Positions 40,885 through 51,489 of a stretch of 64,000 nucleotides of DNA are shown here, piece by piece. The stretch comes from Aporrectodea caliginosa. Its lineage: Eukaryota; Annelida; Clitellata; Crassiclitellata; Lumbricidae. Location of the stretch: contig JACEVL010000108.1 in the NCBI GenBank assembly GCA_020284085.1, positions 544,501 to 608,500 of the forward strand, written 5' to 3'. The first letter of the stretch is position 1; each line of letters starts with the position of its first letter. Position numbers and translations under genes: made by a program. The notes under the pieces are model-generated. The model did not search any database, was not told the origin of the DNA, and was given only the letters and a program-made list of their open reading frames with translations.

Positions 40885-41055
40885 CCGGTAATCAGAAAAA
40901 TACTTATTGGAAACATTAATTGTGATTTCATAATTTTTTATTATTATTTGCTATGTTCTTTCTTAATTACAAAAAACAGTAAGAGTAACGACTATTTGAT
41001 TGCACAATATGGTGCCTGACAGTGTCAGTGGTCAGCGACAAGCAACAAAGTAATT
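40885..41055 (+). repeat. R3 interspersed repeat
   Basis: Second copy of the 23690-23900 repeat (CTGACAGTGTCAG, GGTCAGCGACAAGCAAC). The end of its similarity sets the leftmost limit for the full-length LINE that follows. Confidence 0.65.
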
Positions 41056-41458
41056 TTATAACATACTAAATGTATGTGACACACTATTATATCAGAGTAC
41101 TTATTATAATATAATAACTACTCTGACCCGAGTAGAATTATTCTATTCTGGTCGGACATTGGACAGCACAGCTCGTCAAATTCGCCAGGTGGCGACCGTT
41201 ACGACTAAATATCATCGATACATTTGATAATAAAAGTTAAAAATAAACGTTAAGAGTGAACGTTCTTAACTACAAAAGTTACGGATTTTATGGACTTATC
41301 GCTCGAATTCTCCGTGGAAATAAATCAGGTTCGAAATGCGAAAGCATATTCAATAATTTTGGTTTTGATTTCACTGTGATCGGAATATCGTTTCGACGTT
41401 TTCGCGCGTCAAGGCGGGAAACTTAATTTCTTACGAAAATAAAGGAAATAAAATAGAA

Positions 41459-44400
41459 ATGGGGAAAAACAAACTAAAACGTCGTCTAGACACTTCATCA
41501 AGTTCGTCGAACTCTGGAGATACTTCATTGAACATTCCTGAAGAACAGAAAATAGACGCGCAAAAGAAGGCGTACGCACAACAGGAGGTCCAAAAGGTCT
41601 TGCCGGCAGCCCGTGAACCTACTTCTGGCTTGACTGAGGATATCGAAAATATAAAAGAAATCGAACGAACCAATACAGAAGGTAAACAAATATCTGAATC
41701 TGTTGAGGATTTACGAAATTTCATTTATAAATCTTCTGACAACCTTCGAAATGAAAATTTGTCACAGAACAATAGTGATTACTTTGAGTCGTACTATGAA
41801 TCAATGGCCAGAAGGAGGTCTCGTTCACTGGATAACTGGCGGGATCAAGGTACATGGAATGAAACTAAATTGAAAAGGGAACATTTTTTGAAGATGGTCC
41901 CTCCTAGAAAGGTCCAGGATCAAACGAGTGGGGCGATTGGTAAGGATGTTAAACGTTGTCAAACTGCACACCCTCGAAAGAGAATTAAGATGAATATATA
42001 CAAGAGTCCAACTTTTGATAACACTGATGAAAACTTTGATGTACACACAGCTGAACAAGATGTTACTAAGGTTAACTCAACTAAACCTGTAACACAATCT
42101 CATGTAAGTGAAACTGTTGATGTCACTGATGTTAATAATGTAAACATGGCTAAGCCTGTAACACAATCTCAGGCTAAGCATGTAACACAATCTCATGTAA
42201 GTGAAACTGTTGATGTCACTGATGTTAATGCTCAACAAAATGTTACTAAGGTTAACTCAACTAAACCTGTAACACAATCTCATGTAAGTGAAACTGTTGA
42301 TGTCACTGATGTTAACGCTCAACAAAATGTTACTAAGGTTAACTCAACTAAACCTGTAACACAATCTCATGTAAGTGAAACTGTTGATGTCACTGATGTT
42401 AATAATGTAAACATGGCTAAGCCTGTAACACAATCTCAGGCTAAGCATGTAACACAATCTCATGTAAGTAAAACTATTGATGTCACTGATGTTAACGCTC
42501 AACAAAATGTTACTAAGGTTAACTCAACTAAACCTGTAACACAATCTCATGTAAGTGAAACTGTTGATGTCACTGATGTTAACACTCAACAGAATGTTAC
42601 TAAGGTTAACTCAGCTAAGCATGTAATACAATCTCATGTAAATAAAACTGTTGATGTCACTGATGTAAATAATGTAAACTTGGCTAGGCCTGTAACACAA
42701 TCTCAGGCTAAGCATGTAACACAATCTCATGTAAGTAAAACTGTTGATGTCACTGATGTTAACGCTCAACAAAATGTTACTAAGGTTAACCCAACTAAAC
42801 ATGTAACACAATCTCATGTAAGTAAAACTGTTGATGTCACTGATGTTAACGCTCAACAAAATATTACTAAGGTTAACTCAACTAAACCTGTAACACAATC
42901 TCATGTCAGTAAAACTGTTGATGTCACTGCTGTTAACGCTAAACCTGTAACACAATCTCATGTACGTGAAACTGTTGATGTTAATGCTCAACAGAATGTT
43001 ACTAAGGTTAACTCAACTAAACCTGTATTAGTTGGAAATTCAGACGTATCACAGTCAAATGAGGCAAATACAAGAAAAATGTATCATTGTGAAGTAAAGC
43101 AATCATTTGCACAAGCTAGCATAGTTCATGATGTAACAAATCGGAAAAATGTTACTGTAAAACATAATCAATCTCGCCCTACGATGACAGATCAACAACG
43201 AGAAATAAACTCCAGAACAGTTTTTGTAGCTGGTGAGCGAGATCAATTGATTAAGCTTTACAAACATAAACCTCGTCTTCTAAATAAGGAGATAATTGAA
43301 CAGGCTGGTGGTCAAATTGATAAAGTTTATCTTACCAAAAATGGTACCCTTAGAATAATAGCATGCACTAATGCACAAAAAGATAAACTAATGAAATTGA
43401 ACCATCTTGATAATAAACCAGTCAAAGTAAGCCTACCATATAATTTAACTAGAGTGAAACCTAATTCAAGCATATCAGTGCCACCAAATCAGCAGAAAGT
43501 TAATTACTTGGTTAAAGGAGTTATTTATGGATTGCTGGAAGACCAACACAATTTAAATGAAATAGCTAAAGATATCGGTGCTTCTCAAATGTATGCGTTA
43601 GGGAACTATGAAACGAGCAATGCTACAGTGGTAGCTTTTAATAAAGACACCATTCTTCCATCAACGATTGAATTTGACAATCGAAAATTCAAAGTTCATT
43701 TGTTTATTCCCAAACCAAAACGCTGTGATAAATGTCAGAAATTTGGACATTTGACATTCCAATGTTCAAAAGAGACCATTTGTAGCTATTGCAGTGGTCG
43801 TCATGAATTTAAAGAATGTAACTCAATTACTCAGAAATGTGCTAATTGTGGACAGGCTCATAGCGCTGCGTTTAGAGGATGTCCTCAATATATCGAACTG
43901 CAAAAAGCATTAAAGATAAGAGCAGAAGAAAATATAACACTAAATGAAGCCATTCAAAAGGTTAAAATAAATCAGCAATTTGACAAAATGCATAAAGATC
44001 TTATTGTAAATTTAAATCAAGGAACTAACTGCCCTACAGTTAATAATGTAAACATTCAAACTTATGCTGATAAACTGAAATCCAGTAATGTTAATCAGTT
44101 ATGGCCCTCCCTTGCATCATCATCAACAGTGCAAATCAGACATAATGATCATTTAGAATCAGAAATCGCAATGGAAGACTCCCATACATCGTCATCAACT
44201 GTAAAACTCAAACATAACGATCATTTAGAACCAGAAATCCCAATGGAAGACTCCACTTCACAAAATGTAATTGAAGCTTTCCTGAATTTTAATGATAAGA
44301 AATACTATGCAAGTAACAAGAATAATGTGGACAATAATGATCCAATTATTTCTAGAAATAAGAGATTTGTACTTGGCATTTTAGCAACAATAGATAATTG

Positions 44401-44491
44401 TAAAACAAAAGAACAGGCTAAAATGATCATTTGCCAAGCTGCTTCACAACTTATGTTTGAAAATGAGGTCCAATTCAATTGTAATTGTTAG
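41459..44491 (+). CDS. LINE ORF1 (gag-like nucleic-acid-binding protein)
   Basis: 1010 codons, no stop or frame break. Layout: a charged N-terminus (residues 1-195) with RRRSRSLDNWRDQ; a tandem-repeat region (about 197-525) built on VTKVNSTKPVTQSHV and ETVDVTDVNAQQN; a middle part resembling the RRM-like or esterase-free core of I-type ORF1 proteins (about 590-750); three zinc knuckles from residue 755, beginning RCDKCQKFGHLTFQC, then CSYCSGRHEFKEC and CANCGQAHSAAFRGC; and a Ser/Thr/Asn-rich tail. ORF1 proteins coat the LINE RNA. The repeat region makes it longer than the usual 400-600 residues of this family. The start chosen is the first Met after an AT-rich leader with stops. Confidence 0.88.
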   Translation: MGKNKLKRRLDTSSSSSNSGDTSLNIPEEQKIDAQKKAYAQQEVQKVLPAAREPTSGLTEDIENIKEIERTNTEGKQISESVEDLRNFIYKSSDNLRNENLSQNNSDYFESYYESMARRRSRSLDNWRDQGTWNETKLKREHFLKMVPPRKVQDQTSGAIGKDVKRCQTAHPRKRIKMNIYKSPTFDNTDENFDVHTAEQDVTKVNSTKPVTQSHVSETVDVTDVNNVNMAKPVTQSQAKHVTQSHVSETVDVTDVNAQQNVTKVNSTKPVTQSHVSETVDVTDVNAQQNVTKVNSTKPVTQSHVSETVDVTDVNNVNMAKPVTQSQAKHVTQSHVSKTIDVTDVNAQQNVTKVNSTKPVTQSHVSETVDVTDVNTQQNVTKVNSAKHVIQSHVNKTVDVTDVNNVNLARPVTQSQAKHVTQSHVSKTVDVTDVNAQQNVTKVNPTKHVTQSHVSKTVDVTDVNAQQNITKVNSTKPVTQSHVSKTVDVTAVNAKPVTQSHVRETVDVNAQQNVTKVNSTKPVLVGNSDVSQSNEANTRKMYHCEVKQSFAQASIVHDVTNRKNVTVKHNQSRPTMTDQQREINSRTVFVAGERDQLIKLYKHKPRLLNKEIIEQAGGQIDKVYLTKNGTLRIIACTNAQKDKLMKLNHLDNKPVKVSLPYNLTRVKPNSSISVPPNQQKVNYLVKGVIYGLLEDQHNLNEIAKDIGASQMYALGNYETSNATVVAFNKDTILPSTIEFDNRKFKVHLFIPKPKRCDKCQKFGHLTFQCSKETICSYCSGRHEFKECNSITQKCANCGQAHSAAFRGCPQYIELQKALKIRAEENITLNEAIQKVKINQQFDKMHKDLIVNLNQGTNCPTVNNVNIQTYADKLKSSNVNQLWPSLASSSTVQIRHNDHLESEIAMEDSHTSSSTVKLKHNDHLEPEIPMEDSTSQNVIEAFLNFNDKKYYASNKNNVDNNDPIISRNKRFVLGILATIDNCKTKEQAKMIICQAASQLMFENEVQFNCNC
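42050..43030 (+). repeat. in-frame coding minisatellite within ORF1
   Basis: Eleven QSHV-containing units of about 29 residues (87 bp) with two alternating forms: one with NAQQNVTKVNSTKP, one with NNVNMAKPVTQSQAKH. The alternation recurs, which indicates higher-order duplication. All length changes keep the reading frame. Confidence 0.9.
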
Positions 44492-44540
44492 GTATGCTTC
44501 ACTCAAATAATAAATATAAATAATCATGACCTTTTTCTAA

Positions 44541-47500
44541 ATGGCACTTACAGTCCTTCAGTGGAATGCCAATGGTTTAAGGGGTCATAAGGACCAACTA
44601 AAGAATTTCTTAGTTAATGTGCCCAGTCCGCCGGATGTGGTGTGCATAGAGGAAACCCTTTTAAAACCTAAAAGAAATCCACCAAAAATAGATGGTTATA
44701 ATGTGGTCCGTAAAGACTGTACAACTAATACAAAGGGTGGCCTTGTCATTTATATAAAAGTAGGAATAAATTTCACTTTACTAGATATAGAAGATAATCC
44801 GAATATTGAAATTCAAGGAATTGAAATTAAAACCAGTAATGGTCACTTAAAAATTTTTAATACATATATATCACCTTCACATCAATTGGTTAAGGAGGAA
44901 ATTGAACATCTTTTCATAAATAAAAGAACAATTATAGTAGGTGATTTGAATGCGCATAATAAACTTTGGGGATGCTCATATACGAAAATAAGAGGAAGAT
45001 TATTAGAAGAAATGTTAGCTGAAAAGAATATGGTTGTCCTTAATACAGGGCAGGCCACTTATATTACTTCTAACATGCTAAATAATAACTCAGTTATAGA
45101 TCTAAGTATATGCTCACAAGATGTAGCATTAAATACTAGACATACTGTTACTAAGTATAATATGGGATCTGACCATTTTGCATCCATTACTTTTGTTAAC
45201 GAGGAAAGCATAATAGAAAATAACTTAAGTATGCAATTATGGAAATTAAATAAAGCTAATTGGAAAAATTATAAAGATTCTAGCAATTTAACATTAACTA
45301 ATGAAGTCCTAATGAAAACAAATATAGATGATAAATATAATGATATATTAGAATGCATAAATACCTTAGCTAATCAATCAATACCTCTTAAAAAACAAAA
45401 TCTAAGAAAGAATGAAAAGCGTAAGAAATTTAAACCTCTACCATATTGGAATGATAAATGTAATGAAGCTGTGTATAAAAGAAATCAATGTAGAAACAAA
45501 ATGAAAAAAACCAAAGAACTTAATGATTATATGGAATACAAAAAGCAAGAAGCTATAGTTAGAAGAACCCTTAAGGTAGAAGCAAAATCTAGTTGGCAGG
45601 ATTATTGCTCTACGCTTACTAATCAAACGAAGTTAGGATCAGTATGGAGCATGGCTAGAAAAATGAATGGAGTAGCAGCTTACGCATCAATTCCTACTCT
45701 TAATGATAATGGATTATTAGCTGAGTCAAACATAGATAAAGCAAATATACTAGCTCATACTTACGAAAAAACTAGTAACTCTCAAAATTATAATAAAAAC
45801 TTCTTAAATTATATTACAAGTAATAACATAGATAATAGCCATATTAATAATGAAAATAATCGTAATGAGGAAATAGAATTAATGAACAAAATTTTTAATA
45901 TGAATGAACTAAAACAAGCAATCAAATCGGCAAAAAATAATAAATCACCGGGGGATGATAGGATACCATACGAATTACTGAAACACTTACATAAAAATGC
46001 ACTAAAAACTCTATTGAGTTTTTATAATGAAGTATGGATTGAGGGAAATATACCAAGTGATTGGAATCATGCCATTATATTGCCTTTACTTAAACCAAAT
46101 AAGGATGCAACAAAACCAGAATCCTATCGACCAATTTCATTAACAGCGACTTTATGCAAAGTAATGGAGAAAATGGTTGCGAACCGTCTCCAGTGGTATT
46201 TAGAAAAAAATGCTATATTTACAAAAAATCAATCTGGATTTCGTAAGTATAAAAGCACAATCGATCAAATTCTTAAACTGCAGGATACAATACTTAAAAA
46301 GCTAAAAAATAAGGAACAAGTGTTGGCAGTTTTCATTGATTTTGAACGTGCTTATGACATGTTACATGTACCTACACTTTTACAAAAACTAAAAAAATTA
46401 GGAATAGTGGGAAACGTAGCAAATTGGGTCAAAAGTTTTTTATTTAACAGAACATTTCAAGTAAAGGTTGGAACTGAATTATCCGATAAACTAGTACAAC
46501 AAAATGGGACTCCGCAAGGTTCAGTAATTTCTCCCCTATTGTTCCTAATAATGATTAATGATATTCCATCAGGCCCAGAAGGTGTTAATATGTCACTCTT
46601 TGCAGATGATAGTGCAGTTTACATAGGACATAGAAAAACTAAAACTTTAATTAAAAAAATCCAACAATCAATTGATGAAATAAATAACTGGTGTAATAAA
46701 AATGGGTTTAAAATATCAATAGCTAAAACTGTAGGAGTTCTATTTACTAATAAAAATCAATTACCAATAATAAACATTAAAATTGATCAAGAATTGATAA
46801 AAATGGAAAATAAAGCTAAATTTCTAGGAATGATATTTGATAAGAAATTAAGTTGGAAACCCCACATAGAATATATAATAGAAAAATGCAAAAAAAGATT
46901 GAATCTCATGAGAGCGGTTTCAGGTTATTACTGGGGAGCTTCTAAAAAATCTTTATTAGCAATATATAAAGCATTAATACGTTCAATATTAGATTATGGA
47001 GATGTGGCCTATTCTTCGGCTAGTCAATCGCTGTTAAATAAATTATGTACAATTCAAACTGAAGCCCTAAGATTATGTTGTGGAGCCCCAAAGAACACAG
47101 CAGCTTTAACACTACAAAACGAATGTGGGGAATTCCCCCTCCATATGAGAAGACTGTATAATTCCAATAAAATGGGAATTAAAATATTAGGAAATAAAGA
47201 TCATCCATGTCAAATGAATTTCCAACCACATTGGACAGATGTCAGTAAAACACCACAAAACAAGAATCATTCTATACACTACAGAACAAATGAATTCATA
47301 TCATCTCTTGATACATCTTTTATTGGACCCTGTTTTCCCCAAATTCCCCCTTGGACTAATAACAAAATAGATATAGATATCAGTCTCAAAAAGCAGATTA
47401 GCAAAAAAAGAGATAACCCTGAACTTCTGAAATTAGTTGCACTTCAAATGATATCAGGATATAAACTAGAAACACTTATTTACACGGATGGGTCAAAGGC

Positions 47501-48320
47501 AGACGAAGTTGTTACTGCAGCTTTTACAATTCCAAGTATAGATTTAGATAGAAAGTTTAGATTATGTAATGGATCCAGCATCTATGCAGCAGAGTTAACT
47601 GCAATAAAAGAAGCAGTAACATGGATACTAAACACTGAGAATAATAAGAACTGTCAATATGTAATATTATCCGACTCACTAAGTGTACTTACTTCTATTA
47701 AGAAAAATAAATCTGATTCACGACCCAATTTATTTAACGAACTGATGATGCAATTGAATAGATTGGAACCTAATCAAATAAAAATGGCATGGATTCCAAG
47801 CCATGTAGACATAAGTGGTAATGAAAGAGCAGATAAATTAGCAAAGGAAGCACTCAATTTAGATAATATTAATTCCACAAAATACTTAGAATCACAAGAG
47901 ATGAATACTTTTATTAAAGACTATATAATAAATAAATGGCAAATAGAGTATAACGTTGAAAAGCAAGGGAACTTCTATAAAACCATATGCCCACTTGTTT
48001 CTACTAATATAAAATTTTCTGATCCATATAGGCATAAAGAAGTACAAATTAGTAGATTGAGACTTGGTGTTGCCATTACTAATAAAAAACTATTTCAAAT
48101 GAAAAAGCACCCTAATGGGTTATGTGATACATGTGAGGTTACGGAAAGTATAGAACATATTCTATTGGAGTGTAAAAAGGAAAATATTTCAAATATTCTA
48201 AAAGATAAATGTAATAGTTATAAATCAGAATTTAATTTAAAATCTCTGCTTGATGTGGGATGTTTGCAGAGTGCAGTATATAATCTTGTTAAAATCATTA
48301 ATAAAGGAAAAATACTATAA
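44541..48320 (+). CDS. LINE ORF2 (endonuclease, reverse transcriptase, RNase H)
   Basis: 1259 codons, no breaks. It starts 49 bp after ORF1 in a different frame. Residues 5-230 are an APE-type endonuclease: VLQWNANGLRGH, CIEETLL, GDLNAHNKLWG, and SDHFA near its end. RT covers about 450-760: KSPGDDRIPYELLKH, ESYRPISLTATLCK, GFRKYKSTIDQ, VFIDFERAYDML (motif A), NGTPQGSVISPLLF (motif B) and FADD at 687-690 (motif C). RNase H covers about 978-1110, with YTDGSK (Asp 983), YAAELTAI, ILSDSLSVL and IPSHVDISGNERAD. A zinc motif starts at 1195 (CDTCEVTESIEHILLEC). All catalytic residues I can check are present, so the product may be active. Confidence 0.93.
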   Translation: MALTVLQWNANGLRGHKDQLKNFLVNVPSPPDVVCIEETLLKPKRNPPKIDGYNVVRKDCTTNTKGGLVIYIKVGINFTLLDIEDNPNIEIQGIEIKTSNGHLKIFNTYISPSHQLVKEEIEHLFINKRTIIVGDLNAHNKLWGCSYTKIRGRLLEEMLAEKNMVVLNTGQATYITSNMLNNNSVIDLSICSQDVALNTRHTVTKYNMGSDHFASITFVNEESIIENNLSMQLWKLNKANWKNYKDSSNLTLTNEVLMKTNIDDKYNDILECINTLANQSIPLKKQNLRKNEKRKKFKPLPYWNDKCNEAVYKRNQCRNKMKKTKELNDYMEYKKQEAIVRRTLKVEAKSSWQDYCSTLTNQTKLGSVWSMARKMNGVAAYASIPTLNDNGLLAESNIDKANILAHTYEKTSNSQNYNKNFLNYITSNNIDNSHINNENNRNEEIELMNKIFNMNELKQAIKSAKNNKSPGDDRIPYELLKHLHKNALKTLLSFYNEVWIEGNIPSDWNHAIILPLLKPNKDATKPESYRPISLTATLCKVMEKMVANRLQWYLEKNAIFTKNQSGFRKYKSTIDQILKLQDTILKKLKNKEQVLAVFIDFERAYDMLHVPTLLQKLKKLGIVGNVANWVKSFLFNRTFQVKVGTELSDKLVQQNGTPQGSVISPLLFLIMINDIPSGPEGVNMSLFADDSAVYIGHRKTKTLIKKIQQSIDEINNWCNKNGFKISIAKTVGVLFTNKNQLPIINIKIDQELIKMENKAKFLGMIFDKKLSWKPHIEYIIEKCKKRLNLMRAVSGYYWGASKKSLLAIYKALIRSILDYGDVAYSSASQSLLNKLCTIQTEALRLCCGAPKNTAALTLQNECGEFPLHMRRLYNSNKMGIKILGNKDHPCQMNFQPHWTDVSKTPQNKNHSIHYRTNEFISSLDTSFIGPCFPQIPPWTNNKIDIDISLKKQISKKRDNPELLKLVALQMISGYKLETLIYTDGSKADEVVTAAFTIPSIDLDRKFRLCNGSSIYAAELTAIKEAVTWILNTENNKNCQYVILSDSLSVLTSIKKNKSDSRPNLFNELMMQLNRLEPNQIKMAWIPSHVDISGNERADKLAKEALNLDNINSTKYLESQEMNTFIKDYIINKWQIEYNVEKQGNFYKTICPLVSTNIKFSDPYRHKEVQISRLRLGVAITNKKLFQMKKHPNGLCDTCEVTESIEHILLECKKENISNILKDKCNSYKSEFNLKSLLDVGCLQSAVYNLVKIINKGKIL

Positions 48321-49262
48321 TTATTGTCATAAATATTAGTATCAGATCAAATCTATTACAAACATATAGTTGAACACATTCCTTATGATTAAAATACCAA
48401 TAAACACAAAATATGTGTGATTAATGGTCATTTCATTATTTCATTGCATTTTCTAATGATATTACATTGTTTCATAGGAAAATGTTTAATGAAATGTTTA
48501 ATTAAGTATTCTGTCATGTAAATAATTGTTAACATGCATTCTTGTAAATAGATGTATGTTAAAATAAAATGTGTATATAATACATGTATATATATTACAC
48601 ATCTGTGCTGAATTTCTGTTTGCAAATAGCATTACATGTTATTTTAGAAAACTTAAAGAAGTACTGTTAATAACTTTGTAAACATATTTGAAAAGAGCTA
48701 ATATAGCCAAAAAAAGAGCTGATATAGCCAAAAAAAGAGCTGATATAGCCAAAAAAGAGCTGAAATAGCCACCAAAAAAAGAAACAAAAGGAGAAAAAGG
48801 AAAAAAAAAGGAAAAAAAAGATGTTAAAAAAGAATTACAATAAAAAGAGCCAATGGGCCAAACATAACGGAGATACAATACTTTAATATGTATCAAATCA
48901 AATAATATGTATCTATCAAATATTGTTAATATTGTTAATAAGATTGAGGAGAAAACAGTTATTAACATTATACGGAAATGATCTTAATCCGTCAGAAACT
49001 TTAAATACGTCTACATCTTATCAGAAACGGAATCAAAGCCAAGAAAAGAAAAAGAAAACTGTTGATAGAAATTATATGAAAATGAACTTAAATCGTCAGA
49101 AACTTTAAATACGTCAGCATCTTATCAAAAACGGAATCAAAGACGAGAAAGGAGAAAGAACATTTGTGAGAACATTACAAGAAAATGAACGGAAATACAT
49201 CAACAACTTTAAAGACGTCAACAGCCTTTGTAGCTATAGGATGTCGTTAAATATTGGATTAT
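48321..49262 (+). other. 3' UTR of the full-length LINE
   Basis: AT-rich. 48693-48775 holds four tandem copies of a 20-bp unit (GAGCTGATATAGCC plus A run). 48970-49190 holds two repeats of a block with GTCAGAAACTTTAAATACG. It closes with GACGTC (49214-49219) pairing GATGTC (49240-49245) and GTTAAATATTGG. These short frames are not genes. Confidence 0.8.
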
Positions 49263-49474
49263 GTATATGGTGGCCACTTGGTTAGGACCGAAACTGGGTT
49301 TATTTGCTTTCTAAATTTGAACGTCATACAGGTCATGGAGGTTAATCTGGGACCTATCCATAGCGTCAAAACTATAAGAAAGAAGACGGAGAAGGAGGGA
49401 CTCTGTAGTAGTAGGGTAATATGCCAAAATAATTTATGTAGACGTCAAAGACCTTTGTTGTAATGTAATGTAAA

Positions 49475-50185
49475 TCTTCGAAAATTTCTCAGCGCCCACA
49501 AAAGCCACGTCAGGGAGACCAGCTTATTTACCGGCGCTATATCAAATCAAGTCCGCAAAGCCAAAACTCCTCTGTTCGTTTCGGTGCCAGGTCAAAATCC
49601 GGGGAGGTCAAGCCGAGGAGACAGCATGGTGCTACGGTGGCAATCGGTGATGATGGTGGTCGTGTGGTGGCGCAGGAGTTGAATCAGGATAGGATATCTT
49701 GAAGAGTTCGGTTTTCAGTCGTGAGTGGAAAGCAGAAGAGGAGAGTGCAAGCGGAGGAGAGTTTGAGTTAAGAGGCGAGATAGGATGATGAGCAAACTGG
49801 CGGAGGTCTTTTGGGAGTCTGTTCCAAAGAGCTGATGCAGCATAGACTAAGGAGCGGTTGCAGAATTTCAGAGAGGATGAGACTGGAGGCCGGGATAGAG
49901 AAAGGTATGATGATGAGCGAGTAGACCCAGGCGGTTGGATGGTGAATAGCTGGCGAATGTAAGAGGGTTTAGACGTTTGAAGGGCATTGTAGGTAAGAGA
50001 TACTATTTTGTAATGGATGCGCTGAGGGACTTTAAGCCAATGAAGTGATTTCAGAACAGGGGTTATGTGGTGGTGTTTGGGAGTTTTGGTGACTGCGCGG
50101 GCGAGCGCATTCTGGATTGTTTGCAGGCGTTTGATTTGAGAAGAGTCGATGTTGTAAAAAATGGAATTGCAGTAGTCGAGTTGTT
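49475..50185 (-). mobile_element. L2-like LINE 3' fragment, antisense
   Basis: The minus strand encodes IKRLQTIQNALARAVTKTPK, HWLKVPQRIHYK, YIRQLFTIQPPGSTRSSS, ASALWNRLPKDLRQF and FHSRLKTELF. This is the C-terminal third of an L2/CR1-type ORF2, largely in one frame. The tail at the left edge is TTACATTACA-type. Same subfamily as 18526-19138 but more complete. Confidence 0.8.
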
Positions 50186-50199
50186 GTCGTTAGTTGTCG

Positions 50200-50760
50200 A
50201 TAAACTCCCAATCCATCCGATTGGCTATTCTTCTTCTTCTGGTTCTTTGCCTCCTATAGTGGAGGGTTTAAATATCCGATGTCGCCATTCCACTCGCTGT
50301 TTGGACTCTTCTTTCAGCTCTCCATATCCAATTGTCATAATCCAATCCAGAATCATCTGTCTTGGTCTTTCTCTTGTCTTCCTCCACTCCATTTTTCCTT
50401 TCAATGACCGTCCTTAGTAGCGAGTCTCCTCTTAACGTGTATCCGATCCATTTCCTTTGTCTCGCTCTGTTATTGTTTACATCAGGGTTCTTTTTTCTCC
50501 AATCTCACCCATCACTTCTTCATAATTTTGTTTAATGTCCGCCCCAGCTGATTTCTCCATTCTTCCCCATGTCCAGATTTCGAAAGTTTCTAGTCTTTTT
50601 ATATCCTCTTTTGTCATGGTCCATGTCTCTGATCCGTACAGCACCACATTCCATATCAGTGTCTTTTTCATTCGTTTCTTCAGATCCCTGTTTAGTTTTC
50701 CTCTCAGTAGTTCTCTCCTCTTTGAGGAACTATTGAAGAAAAAACATTTAGACACCTTTA
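50200..50760 (-). mobile_element. RTE-like LINE C-terminal fragment, antisense
   Basis: The minus strand encodes KLNRDLKKRMKKTLIWNVVL, YGSETWTMTKEDIKRLE and EIWTWGRMEK. After a frame change it continues with RARQRKWIGYTLRGDSLLR and WRKTRERPRQMILDWI. This is the thumb/C-terminal region of an RTE-type reverse transcriptase, a different subfamily from 20177-21400. It abuts the L2-like fragment on its left. Confidence 0.7.
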
Positions 50761-50789
50761 AATATTATTCCATCATCGCTAGTTATAGT

Positions 50790-51480
50790 TGACGTTTTCT
50801 TTCAATTGCAAGTTCGGCGTCGAGCATGAATTGGTCAACTAAAGTGAAACGCTACTAAATACTAATTGAAAACTGTTACACGACGGTTTAAAATAATACC
50901 ACGTGAGTTCTTAATGACTGCATAATTTGAGTCGCTACATTTAGATTATGTTGTTCAACGATATAATAATATGTTGACTGGACTGTAAACACAAATGAGC
51001 ATCGTGTTTAAGTATGTACAGACATTGGCAACGTGGGAGAAATCAGGTTAGAGGAATCGGAATACTATAATTGGGGGATGTGGCGCCATCTGAAAGTAAC
51101 TGATTGCTCTAAATATTATACACATATGACATTGTATACACGAATATTCATAAATATGCCACGTTCTGTTCATGTTCCGCCGTAACTCTATCTATATAAT
51201 TATGTTGATTAGATAAATACGCATAATTGTATATGTATACATATATACATATGTATATACATATATAACTAAAATTCTCGTTATTTCATGTTGGGCGTCT
51301 AGGCCAAACGAATAACGTTTACACCATTTGGTATTTAAGGGGTTTATGAGTACAACCCCCAAATAAAATGCCAACGAAATTTGTACGCTTTTGTTCGCAA
51401 AATACAAAAGAAATCTGTTGCGACACTGTCCAATGGAACACCTTGAAATTGTTTCCTGGCTTCGCTAATGGTTTACACAC
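50790..51480. other. no clear feature
   Basis: AT-rich, with a palindromic TATACATATATACATATG stretch at 51228-51270. No supported gene or repeat family. Confidence 0.4.
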
Positions 51481-51489
51481 TTAGCTTGA

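Larger units (their letters stand above)
41151..49262 (+). mobile_element. full-length I/Nimb-like LINE, both ORFs intact
   Basis: About 8.1 kb: 5' UTR (start placed only approximately, between 41056 and 41200), ORF1 41459-44491, ORF2 44541-48320, and a 940-bp 3' UTR ending in H1 and ATTATGTAT. APE endonuclease, RT, RNase H and a CCHC-type ORF1 together place it in the I superfamily; Nimb is my best guess. I could not find a target-site duplication, partly because the 5' end is uncertain. The near-identical stub at 38.2 kb shows recent activity of this subfamily. Confidence 0.88.

Noticed and set aside
41007..41014. ATATGGTG as 5' target-site duplication of the full-length LINE (also at 49265)
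   Set aside because: The left word lies inside repeat R3, whose similarity continues past it to about 41055, so the LINE cannot start there.
42611..42859. Minus-strand repetitive protein within LINE ORF1
   Set aside because: Shadow of the ORF1 coding minisatellite.
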